From NCBI GenBank assembly GCA_035363115.1, contig DAOSEM010000012.1, positions 37,546 through 101,545 on the forward strand: a stretch of DNA of 64,000 nucleotides. The letters are read 5' to 3'. Below the pieces are notes generated by a model. That model had not been told where the DNA came from. It saw only the letters and a program-made list of their open reading frames with translations, and did no database searches. Source of the DNA: Syntrophales bacterium (GTDB lineage: Bacteria; Desulfobacterota; Syntrophia; Syntrophales; PHBD01). Below are positions 17,366 to 24,531 of this stretch, piece after piece (the first letter of the stretch is position 1; each line of letters begins with the position of its first letter). The position numbers were made by a program, and so were the translations under genes.

Positions 17366-17578
17366 CTACACCTCCAAGCCATCCAGCAGTTCCAGGGCCT
17401 CTTTCGGAACCGTTCCCCGGACACGCTGGACGTGGTCCACTAGGGCCTTCACCTGTTTGACCGTTAGAAAGCCACGCTGGGGACTTCGCGGGACAATACC
17501 CCTGGCCTGCAGGGCATACAGGTGGCTCGGATAGAGATAGAATTTTGTTAGGGTTTCACCGACGGGAAATCGTTGCAT
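17366..17578 (-). CDS. Small HTH-like protein, first gene of replication operon
   Basis: This 70-residue protein (FYLYPSHLYALQARGIVPRSPQRGFLTVKQVKALVDHVQ) resembles a minimal MerR/excisionase-type DNA-binding domain. AGGAGG precedes the ATG at 17578 and the next gene starts 3 nt after its stop. As the promoter-proximal gene of the replication operon it may control copy number or excision. Function is inferred from size and context only. Confidence 0.55.
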   Translation of the reverse strand: MQRFPVGETLTKFYLYPSHLYALQARGIVPRSPQRGFLTVKQVKALVDHVQRVRGTVPKEALELLDGLEV

Positions 17579-17636
17579 AGACTCCTCCTGTGTGTTTTTC
17601 CCCAGGGAGAGTCCTGCAAGGTGGAGGGATATTCAC

Positions 17637-17672
17637 TTGACATCCTCTGTGCGTCTGTTGCAGAAGTGTCAA
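17637..17672. promoter_or_regulatory. Operator-like palindrome upstream of replication operon
   Basis: A 36-bp dyad begins TTGACATCCTCTG and ends CAGAAGTGTCAA, with the arms agreeing at nearly all positions. It lies about 60-95 bp upstream of the first replication gene and could bind one of the small HTH proteins. The TTGACA at each end might also be a -35 box, but no good -10 was found. Confidence 0.45.
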
Positions 17673-17674
17673 TA

Positions 17675-17760
17675 CAGCCCCGAAACCATCCTCCAGCCGC
17701 CAAGCATAGTATGGTTTCGGACCCTCGACCCCGGGTCCTCCGACCTGGGGTTTTCTTTTT
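17675..17760 (+). ncRNA. Candidate antisense/structured small RNA
   Basis: On the plus strand a perfect 10-bp inverted repeat (CCGAAACCAT 17680-17689, ATGGTTTCGG 17711-17720) is followed by a strong intrinsic terminator. No plus-strand protein gene lies upstream, so the terminator needs another explanation. A short RNA here would be antisense to the leader of the replication operon, as in plasmid copy-number control. The 5' end is unknown and no good promoter was found. Confidence 0.35.
17729..17760 (+). terminator. Rho-independent terminator, plus strand
   Basis: CCCCGGGTC (17729-17737) pairs with GACCTGGGG (17742-17750), with one G-U pair and a 4-nt loop, followed by TTTTC and a long T-run. 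It is strong and oriented opposite to the adjacent protein genes. Confidence 0.75.
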
Positions 17761-18008
17761 TTTTATTCATACAACACTCAACCTCCATAATCAAGGGGAA
17801 AAACGCTCTATACCGTTGATATTACTGGTGTATAATTGACACCATGCTTTCGCACAAAGCCAATAATCGCGACAAATACGCATACACGTTTTACACAAAA
17901 AACCTCCCGTCCATCCCGAATCGAAAAAAAAAATTTTTTTTGGTGGAACCCCAGCATCAAAACCTTGTTGATCACTCCAAGATTTCAATAACTTGGTTGA
18001 GATGAGCC

Positions 18009-18053
18009 CAGTTTTTCTGTTTTGCTTCCCTATAGGGAAGAGAAACTGAAAAT
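18009..18053. repeat. CAGTTT/AAACTG palindrome, intergenic copy
   Basis: Left arm CAGTTTTTCTGTTTTGC, core TTCCCTATAGGGAA and right arm GAAACTG match the copies at 15488 and 23138. Confidence 0.65.
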
Positions 18054-18348
18054 CCCGGCATTCATGCAAGGAGCACCTGACAAAAGAGTGTTTCGGCCGC
18101 AATGGGGTATGAAAATTTGAGCAGGCAGGGGCAACCGAAGCTTGACACCCCATTCCGGGAAAACGCTATAGAATCGAGTGGTTGCAAAGAATGGTCGGTC
18201 CGGTTTCGCACTGTCAAAGTTGGGGGGCAATCAGCCTGGGGAGATCGAAAAAGATCTATGTATCTTTATTGATGGGTTATTGGTGGGTCTTTGATGGGTT
18301 ATTCTTCTTGACCGAGTCATTGCATCCAACATGGATTCAAAGAATCGA

Positions 18349-20019
18349 TTATGTAATTCCGAGAAATCGAGAGTACCGGGCGTCCAGGCTGTCGGCGGGG
18401 ACATGTTCATACTCTGTTCGGAATTCTTCCCAGGTTACGGAAAGGGCTTCCCGCAACGCGTCTTGAGCATCGGCGTTCAAGTTGTAAGCCCCTGTCAGGA
18501 AGTCGGCAACAAACATTTCGCCGTACCCGGGCATATGATAGGGTGGTCCCGCGTCGCCGCGGCGGATGATTCGAAAGAACTGCTCAGCATCCACTCGCGA
18601 GAGGGGGGTGGTGGAGACCTCTATTCCCAGGATTCGGCGAGCCCATCGGTTGAACAAAAGCGGATGGTACGTCTGGACTCCGCTGTTGACAAAATCTCCT
18701 TCCAGCCTCGCAATGATCCTATCCAGCTCCTGCAATTGGCGGAGGACGCGGCGGGCTTGGTTCAAGTCGTCCATTGTCTGGAAATCTCGGTATGGTTCCT
18801 GTGCTCCCTGATTGACGAAGAATCGGGGCCGGGGAGCAAGAAGGCCGTTCAGGATTTCCTCTCGGGGGCTGCCCCAGAAGTCGTTGCCGAACCCCTGTCG
18901 AATGAACCAGCTTTCCCGTCGCCAACAGTTTGCATCCCGGTGTAACCGGGCTGCAAATCCATATCCGACTCGGAATATCGTCTGCATGGGATTGTTCCAT
19001 AGCAATTCCACAGCGGATTCCGCTCTCTCGCCACAGATATACTCCAGTGCGATATTCAGGAACCCCGCCGCTTTTCGCATGGTCGTTTCAAGATCGGAGG
19101 GATCATCGATTTCCGGGAAGCCCTCGGCAGCGATCAACTGGTTGCACAATCCTGATAATTCCACGAGAATCCTGTCGAAAAACAATGGATCGTTGATCTT
19201 GGAAAAGGCTGCGGAGAGAAGACTCCGTCCTTCCCCCAAATGAACAAGCGGGAATCGGGGGACGAGGCTCCCCGTATCCTCGTCGGCGATCCGCCCGGGA
19301 AGCAGCGGGGGGGATTTCCCTTCAAGAACCCCTGGTTCGAGGGGGGAATAGACCGCGATTGCTTCTTCCTGGGGGAGAAATCCGTATTCGGCAATTCGTC
19401 CGTTTCTGAGCCTGTATAATTCTTCCTCTGCCTCGGCGGGGAGCAGGGAGGCGAGGGAGGAAAGTGTTTCCTGCATGCGTTCAGGATCGTCAGCAGCTAA
19501 GAACCGGAGCAGACGTTCGACGTTTTCCTCGTCCTCCTCCCGGAACGTCCGGAAGAAAAACGTTCCATCCAGTGAGAGGAAACCGGGTGGGGGCACTACA
19601 TCAGCCGTTTCGTCTACGACCAGAACTTCCGTTGTCCGGTACAGCAAAAGGCGAAGCAGATCTTCACCATCGTCCATAAGCAGAGAAGACAGCTTTTGAG
19701 GATCTGCCTCAGCCAATCGGTTCAGCCAGATGAGGGCCTTTCCCGGGTCGATCTGGTCTTTCCGCCAGATTTCCAGATCCAGAATGTATTGTACCTGGTT
19801 TTCTGTGGCAAGGGCCAGGACCGGAAGGCTGTCTTCCGTACCGATTCGCTTGATGACCCAGAAGAAATCATCATCGGAGAGCTCCCGGACCAAATTTTTA
19901 GGTTGCGGATCATCAAGGATGCTCTGAAGGAGGACACCGCCGCTGAGCGAGAGGGTTTCACGGCTGGCTGGGATGGCTTTGTCCAGCTTCCTCTTGGAGG
20001 TCGACAATGAAAGATTCAT
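18349..20019 (-). CDS. DUF6178 family protein
   Basis: This 556-residue acidic, Leu-rich protein matches what I know of DUF6178, a family seen mainly in Desulfobacterota. The N-terminal third carries the characteristic LSDDDFFWVIKRIGTEDSLPVLALA and VQYILDLEIWRKDQIDPGKALIWLNRL segments. No enzyme motif or membrane helix is visible and the biochemical role is unknown. It follows groEL on the same strand by 128 bp, with a strong hairpin between them, suggesting a lower-level member of the chaperonin transcription unit. The ATG at 20019 has only a weak ribosome site. Confidence 0.75.
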   Translation of the reverse strand: MNLSLSTSKRKLDKAIPASRETLSLSGGVLLQSILDDPQPKNLVRELSDDDFFWVIKRIGTEDSLPVLALATENQVQYILDLEIWRKDQIDPGKALIWLNRLAEADPQKLSSLLMDDGEDLLRLLLYRTTEVLVVDETADVVPPPGFLSLDGTFFFRTFREEDEENVERLLRFLAADDPERMQETLSSLASLLPAEAEEELYRLRNGRIAEYGFLPQEEAIAVYSPLEPGVLEGKSPPLLPGRIADEDTGSLVPRFPLVHLGEGRSLLSAAFSKINDPLFFDRILVELSGLCNQLIAAEGFPEIDDPSDLETTMRKAAGFLNIALEYICGERAESAVELLWNNPMQTIFRVGYGFAARLHRDANCWRRESWFIRQGFGNDFWGSPREEILNGLLAPRPRFFVNQGAQEPYRDFQTMDDLNQARRVLRQLQELDRIIARLEGDFVNSGVQTYHPLLFNRWARRILGIEVSTTPLSRVDAEQFFRIIRRGDAGPPYHMPGYGEMFVADFLTGAYNLNADAQDALREALSVTWEEFRTEYEHVPADSLDARYSRFLGIT

Positions 20020-20079
20020 GGTGAGCCTGAGGATATCTTGGAATCGAGGAAGGATGTTTCATAATCGGAATCAGGGCAG

Positions 20080-20121
20080 GCCGGTCCTGCTCCTGTCGTC
20101 AAACCAGGAAGCAGGACCGGC
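20080..20121. other. Strong hairpin between groEL and DUF6178
   Basis: GCCGGTCCTGCT (20080-20091) and AGCAGGACCGGC (20110-20121) are perfect inverted repeats with extra inner pairing. No T-run follows on the minus strand, so it is better read as an mRNA-stabilising or processing hairpin than as an intrinsic terminator. Confidence 0.6.
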
Positions 20122-20147
20122 TGTTCCGTATTTGAAAAACCGATATT

Positions 20148-21776
20148 TTAATCGAATTCGCCCATGTCCGGCGGCATGCCGGGTACAGCAGGCGTCTTCT
20201 TTTGCGGTTTGTCTGCTATCATCGCCTCCGTCGTCAACATAAGAGAAGCAACGGAAGCAGCGTTCTGAAGGGCGAAACGGGCAACCTTGGTTGGATCGAT
20301 GATCCCGGCCTCGAACATGTCAACGTACTGTTCGGAGTCGGCGTCGAAACCATAAGAGCCTTTTCCTTCCCGGACCTTCTCAACAACGATAGAACCTTCA
20401 CAACCCGCATTTGCTGCGATCTGGCGGAGCGGTTCCTCCAGGGCACGACGCACAATATCGAGACCATGCTTCTGTTCCTCTGGAAGTGTTGCATTCTCCA
20501 AGGCTTTGAGCGAACGGATGAAGGCGACACCGCCTCCCGGAATGATGCCCTCTTCGACGGCCGCCCTGGTTGCATTCAAGGCGTCCTCGACACGAGCCTT
20601 CTTTTCCTTCATCTCTACTTCCGTTGCTGCCCCGACTTTGATCACGGCAACACCGCCGATGATCTTGGCCAGACGCTCCTGAAGCTTTTCCCGATCATAG
20701 TCCGATTTCGTGTCCTCGATCTCCGCCCGGATCTGCTTCACCCGGCCTTCGATGTCGGCACGATCACCCGCACCGTCAACAATGGTGGTGTTGTCCTTAT
20801 CGATGGTGACCTTCTTGCAAGTCCCGAGATCGGCCAGCCCCACGTTTTCCAGTTTGACGCCAAGGTCTTCCGAGATGAGCCTGCCACCGGTCAGGATTGC
20901 AATGTCCTGAAGCATGGCCTTTCGCCTGTCACCGAAACCGGGGGCCTTGACGGCTGCGCATTTCAGCGTTCCTCGCATCTTGTTGACAACCAGCGTTGCC
21001 AGGGCTTCACCCTCGATATCCTCCGCAACGATCAGGACGGGCTTTCCTGTTTTGGCGATTTGCTCGAGAATGGAAACAAGGTCCTTCATGCTGCTGATCT
21101 TCTTTTCATGCAGCAGGATGTAAGGGTCTTCCAGGTTGACTTCCATCTTCTCCGGATCTGTGACGAAATAGGGGGAAATGTAGCCCCGATCGAACTGCAT
21201 ACCATCGACGACTTCCAGGACGGTTTCCATTCCCTTCGCTTCTTCGACGGTGATCACACCCTCCTTCCCGACCTTCTCCATCGCTTCGGCGATCAGATTG
21301 CCGATGGTGCTGTCATTGTTCGCGGAGATGGTTCCAATCTGGCCGATTTCTTTCTTGCCGTCTACGGTTTTGGATATCTTCTTCAGTTCGTCGACAACCA
21401 GGGATACCCCCTTGTCGATACCAAGTTTCAGTGCCATGGGGTTCATGCCGGAAACGACGAGCTTGGACCCCTCCCGGTAGATCGCCTGGGCCAAAACTGT
21501 TGCGGTCGTGGTTCCATCACCCGCCTTGTCGGATGTCTTGGAAGCCACTTCCTTGACCATCTGAGCGCCCATATTTTCAAACTTGTCTTCCAGTTCTATC
21601 TCCTTGGCCACGGTTACGCCGTCCTTTGTAACCAGTGGGGCACCCCAGGATTTGTTGATGATGACGTTTCGTCCTTTCGGCCCCAGGGTTACCTTGACCG
21701 CGTTTGCCAATGTATCCAGGCCCTTCATGATCTTGGCCCGGGCTTCCATGTTGTATTTGATTTCTTTCGCAGGCAT
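20148..21776 (-). CDS. groL: Chaperonin GroEL (60 kDa)
   Basis: This 542-residue protein is a full-length group I chaperonin: AKEIKYN start, VTLGPKGRNVIINKSWGAPLVTKDGVTVAKE, DGTTTATVLAQAI, and the apical and equatorial domains through GGVAFIRSL and the normal C-terminal helix. It forms the double-ring ATP-driven folding chamber with GroES. The tail PAVPGMPPDMGEFD is short and lacks the usual GGM repeats. AAGGAGGT precedes the ATG, and groES ends 20 nt upstream. The gene lies inside the tRNA-Arg element, so it may be a second, mobile copy. Confidence 0.97.
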   Translation of the reverse strand: MPAKEIKYNMEARAKIMKGLDTLANAVKVTLGPKGRNVIINKSWGAPLVTKDGVTVAKEIELEDKFENMGAQMVKEVASKTSDKAGDGTTTATVLAQAIYREGSKLVVSGMNPMALKLGIDKGVSLVVDELKKISKTVDGKKEIGQIGTISANNDSTIGNLIAEAMEKVGKEGVITVEEAKGMETVLEVVDGMQFDRGYISPYFVTDPEKMEVNLEDPYILLHEKKISSMKDLVSILEQIAKTGKPVLIVAEDIEGEALATLVVNKMRGTLKCAAVKAPGFGDRRKAMLQDIAILTGGRLISEDLGVKLENVGLADLGTCKKVTIDKDNTTIVDGAGDRADIEGRVKQIRAEIEDTKSDYDREKLQERLAKIIGGVAVIKVGAATEVEMKEKKARVEDALNATRAAVEEGIIPGGGVAFIRSLKALENATLPEEQKHGLDIVRRALEEPLRQIAANAGCEGSIVVEKVREGKGSYGFDADSEQYVDMFEAGIIDPTKVARFALQNAASVASLMLTTEAMIADKPQKKTPAVPGMPPDMGEFD

Positions 21777-21796
21777 GCTTTTTCTACCTCCTTCCG

Positions 21797-22087
21797 CTAC
21801 GACTCAATGACGCCGAGGATGTCTTCTTCCTTCATGATCAGGTACTCTTGTCCATCCATCTTGAAATCCGTACCGGCCCAGCGGGCCATCAGGACCCGGT
21901 CACCCTCTTTCAGTTCCATTGGAATCCGTTTCCCCTCCTTGTCCAATCGTCCCGGTCCCACGGCAATTACCTTTCCTTCCTGGGGTTTCTCCTTGGCCGT
22001 GTCAGGGATGATGATCCCGCCGGCGGTTTTCTCTTCCGCCTCGACGCGAGCCACGACGATCCGATCATGCAGCGGTACAACCTTCAT
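21797..22087 (-). CDS. groS: Co-chaperonin GroES (10 kDa)
   Basis: This 96-residue protein has the GroES fold markers: PLHDRIVVARVEAEEKTAGGIIIPDTAKEKPQEGKVIAVG, with the mobile loop that binds GroEL, and the C-terminal YLIMKEEDILGVIE. The ATG at 22087 is chosen because AGGAGGT lies about 7 nt upstream; an in-frame extension to 22129 lacks support. It is co-directional with groEL, 20 nt apart. No CIRCE element was found upstream, so HrcA control is not evident. Confidence 0.97.
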   Translation of the reverse strand: MKVVPLHDRIVVARVEAEEKTAGGIIIPDTAKEKPQEGKVIAVGPGRLDKEGKRIPMELKEGDRVLMARWAGTDFKMDGQEYLIMKEEDILGVIES

Positions 22088-22200
22088 TCCTGTAACCTCC
22101 TGTTTGAAAAAAATTCCGGACAGGAACACCGCTCCGCCTGTAGTCTGGTTTTGGAGGACTCACGAGGCGGGAGGGGATCCCACCCATGTTACTAAATCAT

Positions 22201-22231
22201 GGTATCCCCCGCCGGGGAGGCAGGGGATACC
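22201..22231. other. Hairpin between hsp20 and groES
   Basis: GGTATCCCC (22201-22209) and GGGGATACC (22223-22231) form a perfect 9-bp stem. It lies in the hsp20-groES spacer and no T-run follows. It may stabilise or process the mRNA. Confidence 0.55.
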
Positions 22232-22260
22232 GTATCTACACGGAGTAGGCTGAAATGGAC

Positions 22261-22761
22261 CTACTCTGTCTTGATCTCGATCTTTTTCATCTTCGCTTTG
22301 GCCTCTTCCAGTCGGGGAAGGCTGATGGTAAGAACCCCGTTCTTGAAACGGGCGTCCGCCTGCTCGGCATTGAGACCCTCGGGAAGCGGGATCACTCGGA
22401 CGAAGGAGCCGTAGCTGCTCTCCCTGTGCCAGTAATCCTTCCCCTTGTCTTCCTTCTCCTCTTTCTTCTCACCGCGGATCGTCAGAGCGTTGTCGGTGAG
22501 ATTCACTTCCACGTCCTTCTCGTCCAGACCAGGGAGTTCCGCCTTGATGCTGACCTGTTTTTCATCCTCCATCACATCAATGGAGGGAGAAAACGCCCCG
22601 AAGGCCGACCTGCCGTCCGTGGGGGCAAGGTCAAAGCCCCGGAAAAAGTTGTCGAACATCTGGTTCATCTCCCGCTGAAGGGCGAAGAAGGGGTGATCGT
22701 CTGTTCGGGCGATCGGCGATTCGCTTCTTCGCCATACGCTTGGCAAAAGACTCCTAAACAT
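22261..22761 (-). CDS. Hsp20/alpha-crystallin small heat-shock protein
   Basis: This 166-residue protein has the alpha-crystallin domain: PSIDVMEDEKQVSIKAELPGLDEKDVEVNLTDNALTIRGEKK, then SYGSFVRVIPLPEGLN and the FKNGVLTISLPR box, ending in a KIEIKTE tail. It is an ATP-independent holdase for unfolded proteins. AAGGAGG precedes the ATG at 22761; longer in-frame readings lack a site. It heads the hsp20-groES-groEL-DUF6178 run and has its own promoter and operator-like dyad. Confidence 0.93.
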   Translation of the reverse strand: MFRSLLPSVWRRSESPIARTDDHPFFALQREMNQMFDNFFRGFDLAPTDGRSAFGAFSPSIDVMEDEKQVSIKAELPGLDEKDVEVNLTDNALTIRGEKKEEKEDKGKDYWHRESSYGSFVRVIPLPEGLNAEQADARFKNGVLTISLPRLEEAKAKMKKIEIKTE

Positions 22762-22795
22762 GGATTTTTCCTCCTTTCCCTTTTTTTTGTTTTCT

Positions 22796-22818
22796 GACAA
22801 CTCTTTGATATTGTTGTC
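22796..22818. promoter_or_regulatory. Operator-like dyad before hsp20
   Basis: GACAAC-N11-GTTGTC (extendable to TGACAAC...GTTGTCA) lies between the hsp20 promoter and its ribosome site. It is not the CIRCE sequence. A repressor bound here would block the chaperone run. Confidence 0.45.
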
Positions 22819-22836
22819 ATATCCAATTCTGTGCGA

Positions 22837-22865
22837 AAAATAATCATGAGGTTTAAAAATGTCAA
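22837..22865 (-). promoter_or_regulatory. Promoter of the hsp20-groES-groEL run
   Basis: On the minus strand TTGACA (22860-22865) is 17 bp from TATTTT (22837-22842), a good vegetative-type promoter about 75 bp before the hsp20 ATG. A sigma32 promoter (CTTGAAA..CCCCAT) with proper spacing was not found. Confidence 0.6.
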
Positions 22866-23137
22866 GGGGGCGGATTTTCAAAATGGGATCTTGTGGCTGG
22901 CACTCATCAGAGATCTGAATTAAAAACTTTTTTCATGGATACCCTTGTATACGCTCGGCACCACTTTCGGATATTGTCCGTGTGGGTAATCCAGCCTGTC
23001 CGGACCCGAACGTTTCCGCCATCGAACCAGGGAAGAGGGATCAAAGTGTAATCTATCCCTTCTGTTTCCTTCCCCGGCCCTCACCACCGCATCCCGGAAA
23101 TACCCAAGGGTCTCCTGCTGAAAGACCTTATTGAAAT

Positions 23138-23186
23138 CAGTTTTTCAGTTTTTCTCCCCTATAAGATGGAAAAACTGCAAAACTGG
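23138..23186. repeat. CAGTTT/AAACTG palindrome, right-end copy
   Basis: CAGTTTTTCAGTTTTTC and GGAAAAACTGCAAAACTGG flank a CCCCTATAAGAT core. It matches copies at 15488 and 18009. Confidence 0.65.
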
Positions 23187-23290
23187 TTGGATGGGTGGGT
23201 GGGACCCCCGTCAACGACAAGGGCCAGGGGGCTTGTTCCCACCCCCCCATAGGGGGGGCCTTGGGCATTTTTTGAAGGCAATGGGCCCTG

Positions 23291-23325
23291 AAGTGGGGAG
23301 AGTGTGGGGAGAGAAAGACTAACAA
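23291..23325 (+). repeat. Putative right integrase arm-binding site
   Basis: Two tandem TGGGGAGAG units followed by AAAGACTAAC match 8426-8460 at about 28 of 35 positions, in the same orientation. It lies about 40 bp inside attR. Confidence 0.5.
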
Positions 23326-23363
23326 GAGGCAGGGGACTACAGACAGCGATCTGCAACCCCTTG

Positions 23364-23418
23364 AAATAAATGGTGCCCCCGGAGTGACTCGAACACTCGG
23401 CACCCGGATTAGGAATCC
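23364..23418 (-). repeat. attR within tRNA-Arg(CCU)
   Basis: This is the second copy of the 55-bp repeat at 8255-8309. It makes up the 3' half of the intact tRNA-Arg gene, so the element regenerated a functional tRNA on insertion. Confidence 0.9.
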
Positions 23419-23447
23419 GGTGCTCTATCCGCCTGAGCTACGGGGGC
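23371..23447 (-). tRNA. tRNA-Arg (anticodon CCU)
   Basis: The minus strand folds into a complete 77-nt cloverleaf: acceptor GCCCCCG paired near the CCA end, D-arm GCTCAGGCGGATAGAGC, anticodon arm CCGGA-TTCCTAA-TCCGG, and T-arm with GTTCGAGTC. CCA is encoded. The 3' half is shared with attL of the element. Confidence 0.95.
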
Positions 23448-23470
23448 AAACAAAGAAGTGGAAAAAGAAA

Positions 23471-23546
23471 TGGTGGAGATGAGGGGGATCGAACCCCTGA
23501 CCTCGGCATTGCGAACGCCGCGCTCTCCCAGTTGAGCTACATCCCC
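23471..23546 (-). tRNA. tRNA-Ala (anticodon CGC)
   Basis: The minus strand gives a 76-nt tRNA: acceptor GGGGATG with CATCTCC, D-arm GCTCAACTGGGAGAGC, anticodon loop TTCGCAA, T-loop GGTTCGATCC and encoded CCA. It lies 23 bp upstream of tRNA-Arg in the same direction and is probably co-transcribed with it. Confidence 0.95.
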
Positions 23547-23639
23547 ACGTCTTGGTCGGATTGGTTTGTTGCGGAGGGCACCATATCCAATCGGCAACAT
23601 CAAGTCAAGCGATTGTTGACGACTTTTGGCACTTTAACC

Positions 23640-23668
23640 TTGACAGGGAGGGGCATTTCGGATAAATG
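23640..23668 (+). promoter_or_regulatory. Promoter of rpsT
   Basis: TTGACA (23640-23645) is followed after 17 bp by TAAATG (23663-23668), about 32 bp before the rpsT start. The -35 is perfect and the -10 moderate. Confidence 0.5.
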
Positions 23669-23700
23669 TCTCAACCTTAATTTCCCAAGGAGGAAGGCAG

Positions 23701-23970
23701 TTGGCCACACACGTATCCGCGATCAAGAGAAGCAAGCAGAATGAGAAACGGCGCCTTCGGAACGCCATGGTGAAGTCCAGTGTCAAGACGTCGGTCAAGC
23801 AGGTCCTCGGGGCCGTGGACAGCAAGGACAAGGAAGCGTCCCTGGCCGCGCTGAACGAAGCGATCCCGGCGATCCAGAAGGCCGCCGCCAAGGGCGCCTT
23901 TCACAAGAAGACCGCTTCCCGCAAGGTCTCCCGCCTGACCAAGAAGGTCAACACGATTCAAGCAAAGTAA
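23701..23970 (+). CDS. rpsT: 30S ribosomal protein S20
   Basis: This 89-residue basic helical protein matches S20: HVSAIKRSKQNEKRRLRNAMVKSSVKT at the N-terminus and KGAFHKKTASRKVSRLTKKVN at the C-terminus. S20 binds 16S rRNA during 30S assembly. It starts with TTG at 23701, with AAGGAGG 7 nt upstream; a TTG/UUG start is common for rpsT and tied to its autoregulation. It stands alone, convergent with lptE. Confidence 0.95.
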   Translation: MATHVSAIKRSKQNEKRRLRNAMVKSSVKTSVKQVLGAVDSKDKEASLAALNEAIPAIQKAAAKGAFHKKTASRKVSRLTKKVNTIQAK

Positions 23971-23979
23971 CCCGGCCTT

Positions 23980-24513
23980 TCAGAAACCGGACAGGATCAT
24001 GGAATAAGCCCTCTCGGCTGAGTCACTGGCCAGCTTGATGAGGGCTTCCTTTCTGTTGCGCTCGGTTACCGAAAGGCTCGTCGGGCTCACCTTGTAGTCT
24101 CCCGTCAGGCTGAAGTCGCTGTTCGCCCAGAGAACCTTCCCCGTCTCCCTCTCCTCAAAGGACAGGTCCACGATTGCAGTCCAGCGCTCTTCCGACGCCA
24201 GGTTTCCCGCGGTATAGGCCAGGGGCGTCCGGATAAGGGTCTTGATATTGCCCTTCAGGACGGCATCCGCCTGGGCCGCCTGGTCGACGACCTGGAAGCG
24301 CCCACCCTGGATGATCCGGTCGATGAAGGCCGACCGGAACGTGCTCTCCACATTGGGCTCGGTGGTGGCATTCCCGAAGGTTGTGACGTGGACCCGTTTG
24401 ATGGCCGGATCGACGCCGTCGCCGCCGGTGCCCACGAAATGATAGCCGCAGGCCCACAGGGATGTCAGGGCCAGCACGATGAGCCAGAAGATCTGCCGTC
24501 TCGAAAGCCGCAT
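23980..24513 (-). CDS. lptE: LptE-like LPS-assembly lipoprotein
   Basis: This 177-residue protein has a lipoprotein signal with lipobox LWAC (Cys22), then GYHFVGTG and an LptE-like domain (VHVTTFGNATTEPNVESTFRSAFIDRIIQGGRFQVV, then the ADAVLKGNIK strand). LptE plugs the outer-membrane LptD barrel that inserts lipopolysaccharide, so the organism should have an LPS outer membrane. The ATG at 24513 is used because GGAGGA lies 9 nt upstream. It follows leuS by 18 nt, as in many proteobacteria. No holA gene follows; rpsT converges instead. Confidence 0.85.
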   Translation of the reverse strand: MRLSRRQIFWLIVLALTSLWACGYHFVGTGGDGVDPAIKRVHVTTFGNATTEPNVESTFRSAFIDRIIQGGRFQVVDQAAQADAVLKGNIKTLIRTPLAYTAGNLASEERWTAIVDLSFEERETGKVLWANSDFSLTGDYKVSPTSLSVTERNRKEALIKLASDSAERAYSMILSGF

Positions 24514-24531
24514 GGTCGCCAATCCTCCCCG

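Larger units (their letters stand above)
17579..18348. other. 770-bp non-coding control region, possible origin
   Basis: No convincing gene lies here. The stretch holds an operator-like palindrome (17637-17672), a 10-bp inverted repeat (17680-17720), a plus-strand terminator (17729-17760), an A10T8 tract (17924-17941) and a CAGTTT/AAACTG palindrome (18009-18053). Located upstream of the replication operon, it is the best candidate for the element's origin and copy-control region. Confidence 0.45.
22866..23363. other. Non-coding right end of the element
   Basis: No gene is supported in about 500 bp. It contains a CAGTTT/AAACTG palindrome (23138-23186), a CCCCCCC-ATA-GGGGGGG hairpin near 23243-23260, the putative right arm site (23291-23325), then attR. 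Confidence 0.5.
8255..23418 (+). mobile_element. 15.2-kb integrative element in tRNA-Arg(CCU)
   Basis: A perfect 55-bp direct repeat (8255-8309 and 23364-23418) bounds the element. The right copy is the 3' half of the intact tRNA-Arg gene; the left copy is a displaced tRNA fragment next to an integrase gene, the standard product of tyrosine-recombinase insertion into a tRNA. Similar 35-bp sequences with tandem TGGGGAGAG units lie just inside both ends (8426-8460, 23291-23325) and resemble integrase arm sites. Cargo: integrase, lipoprotein, methyltransferase and GHKL ATPase, replication operon, and hsp20-groES-groEL-DUF6178. No capsid, terminase, relaxase or conjugation genes are seen, so it looks like a satellite or plasmid-like island. 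Confidence 0.8.

Noticed and set aside
17791..18153. A 120-codon minus-strand frame in the element control region
   Set aside because: No ribosome site or family resemblance, and it crosses the A10T8 tract and part of a palindromic repeat, so it is more likely non-coding.
20202..22253. A 683-codon plus-strand frame opposite groEL and groES
   Set aside because: Shadow of the chaperonin genes; no recognisable domain.
22088..22260. A CIRCE element upstream of groES
   Set aside because: The sequence TTAGCACTC-N9-GAGTGCTAA is absent; only a GGTATCCCC hairpin is present.
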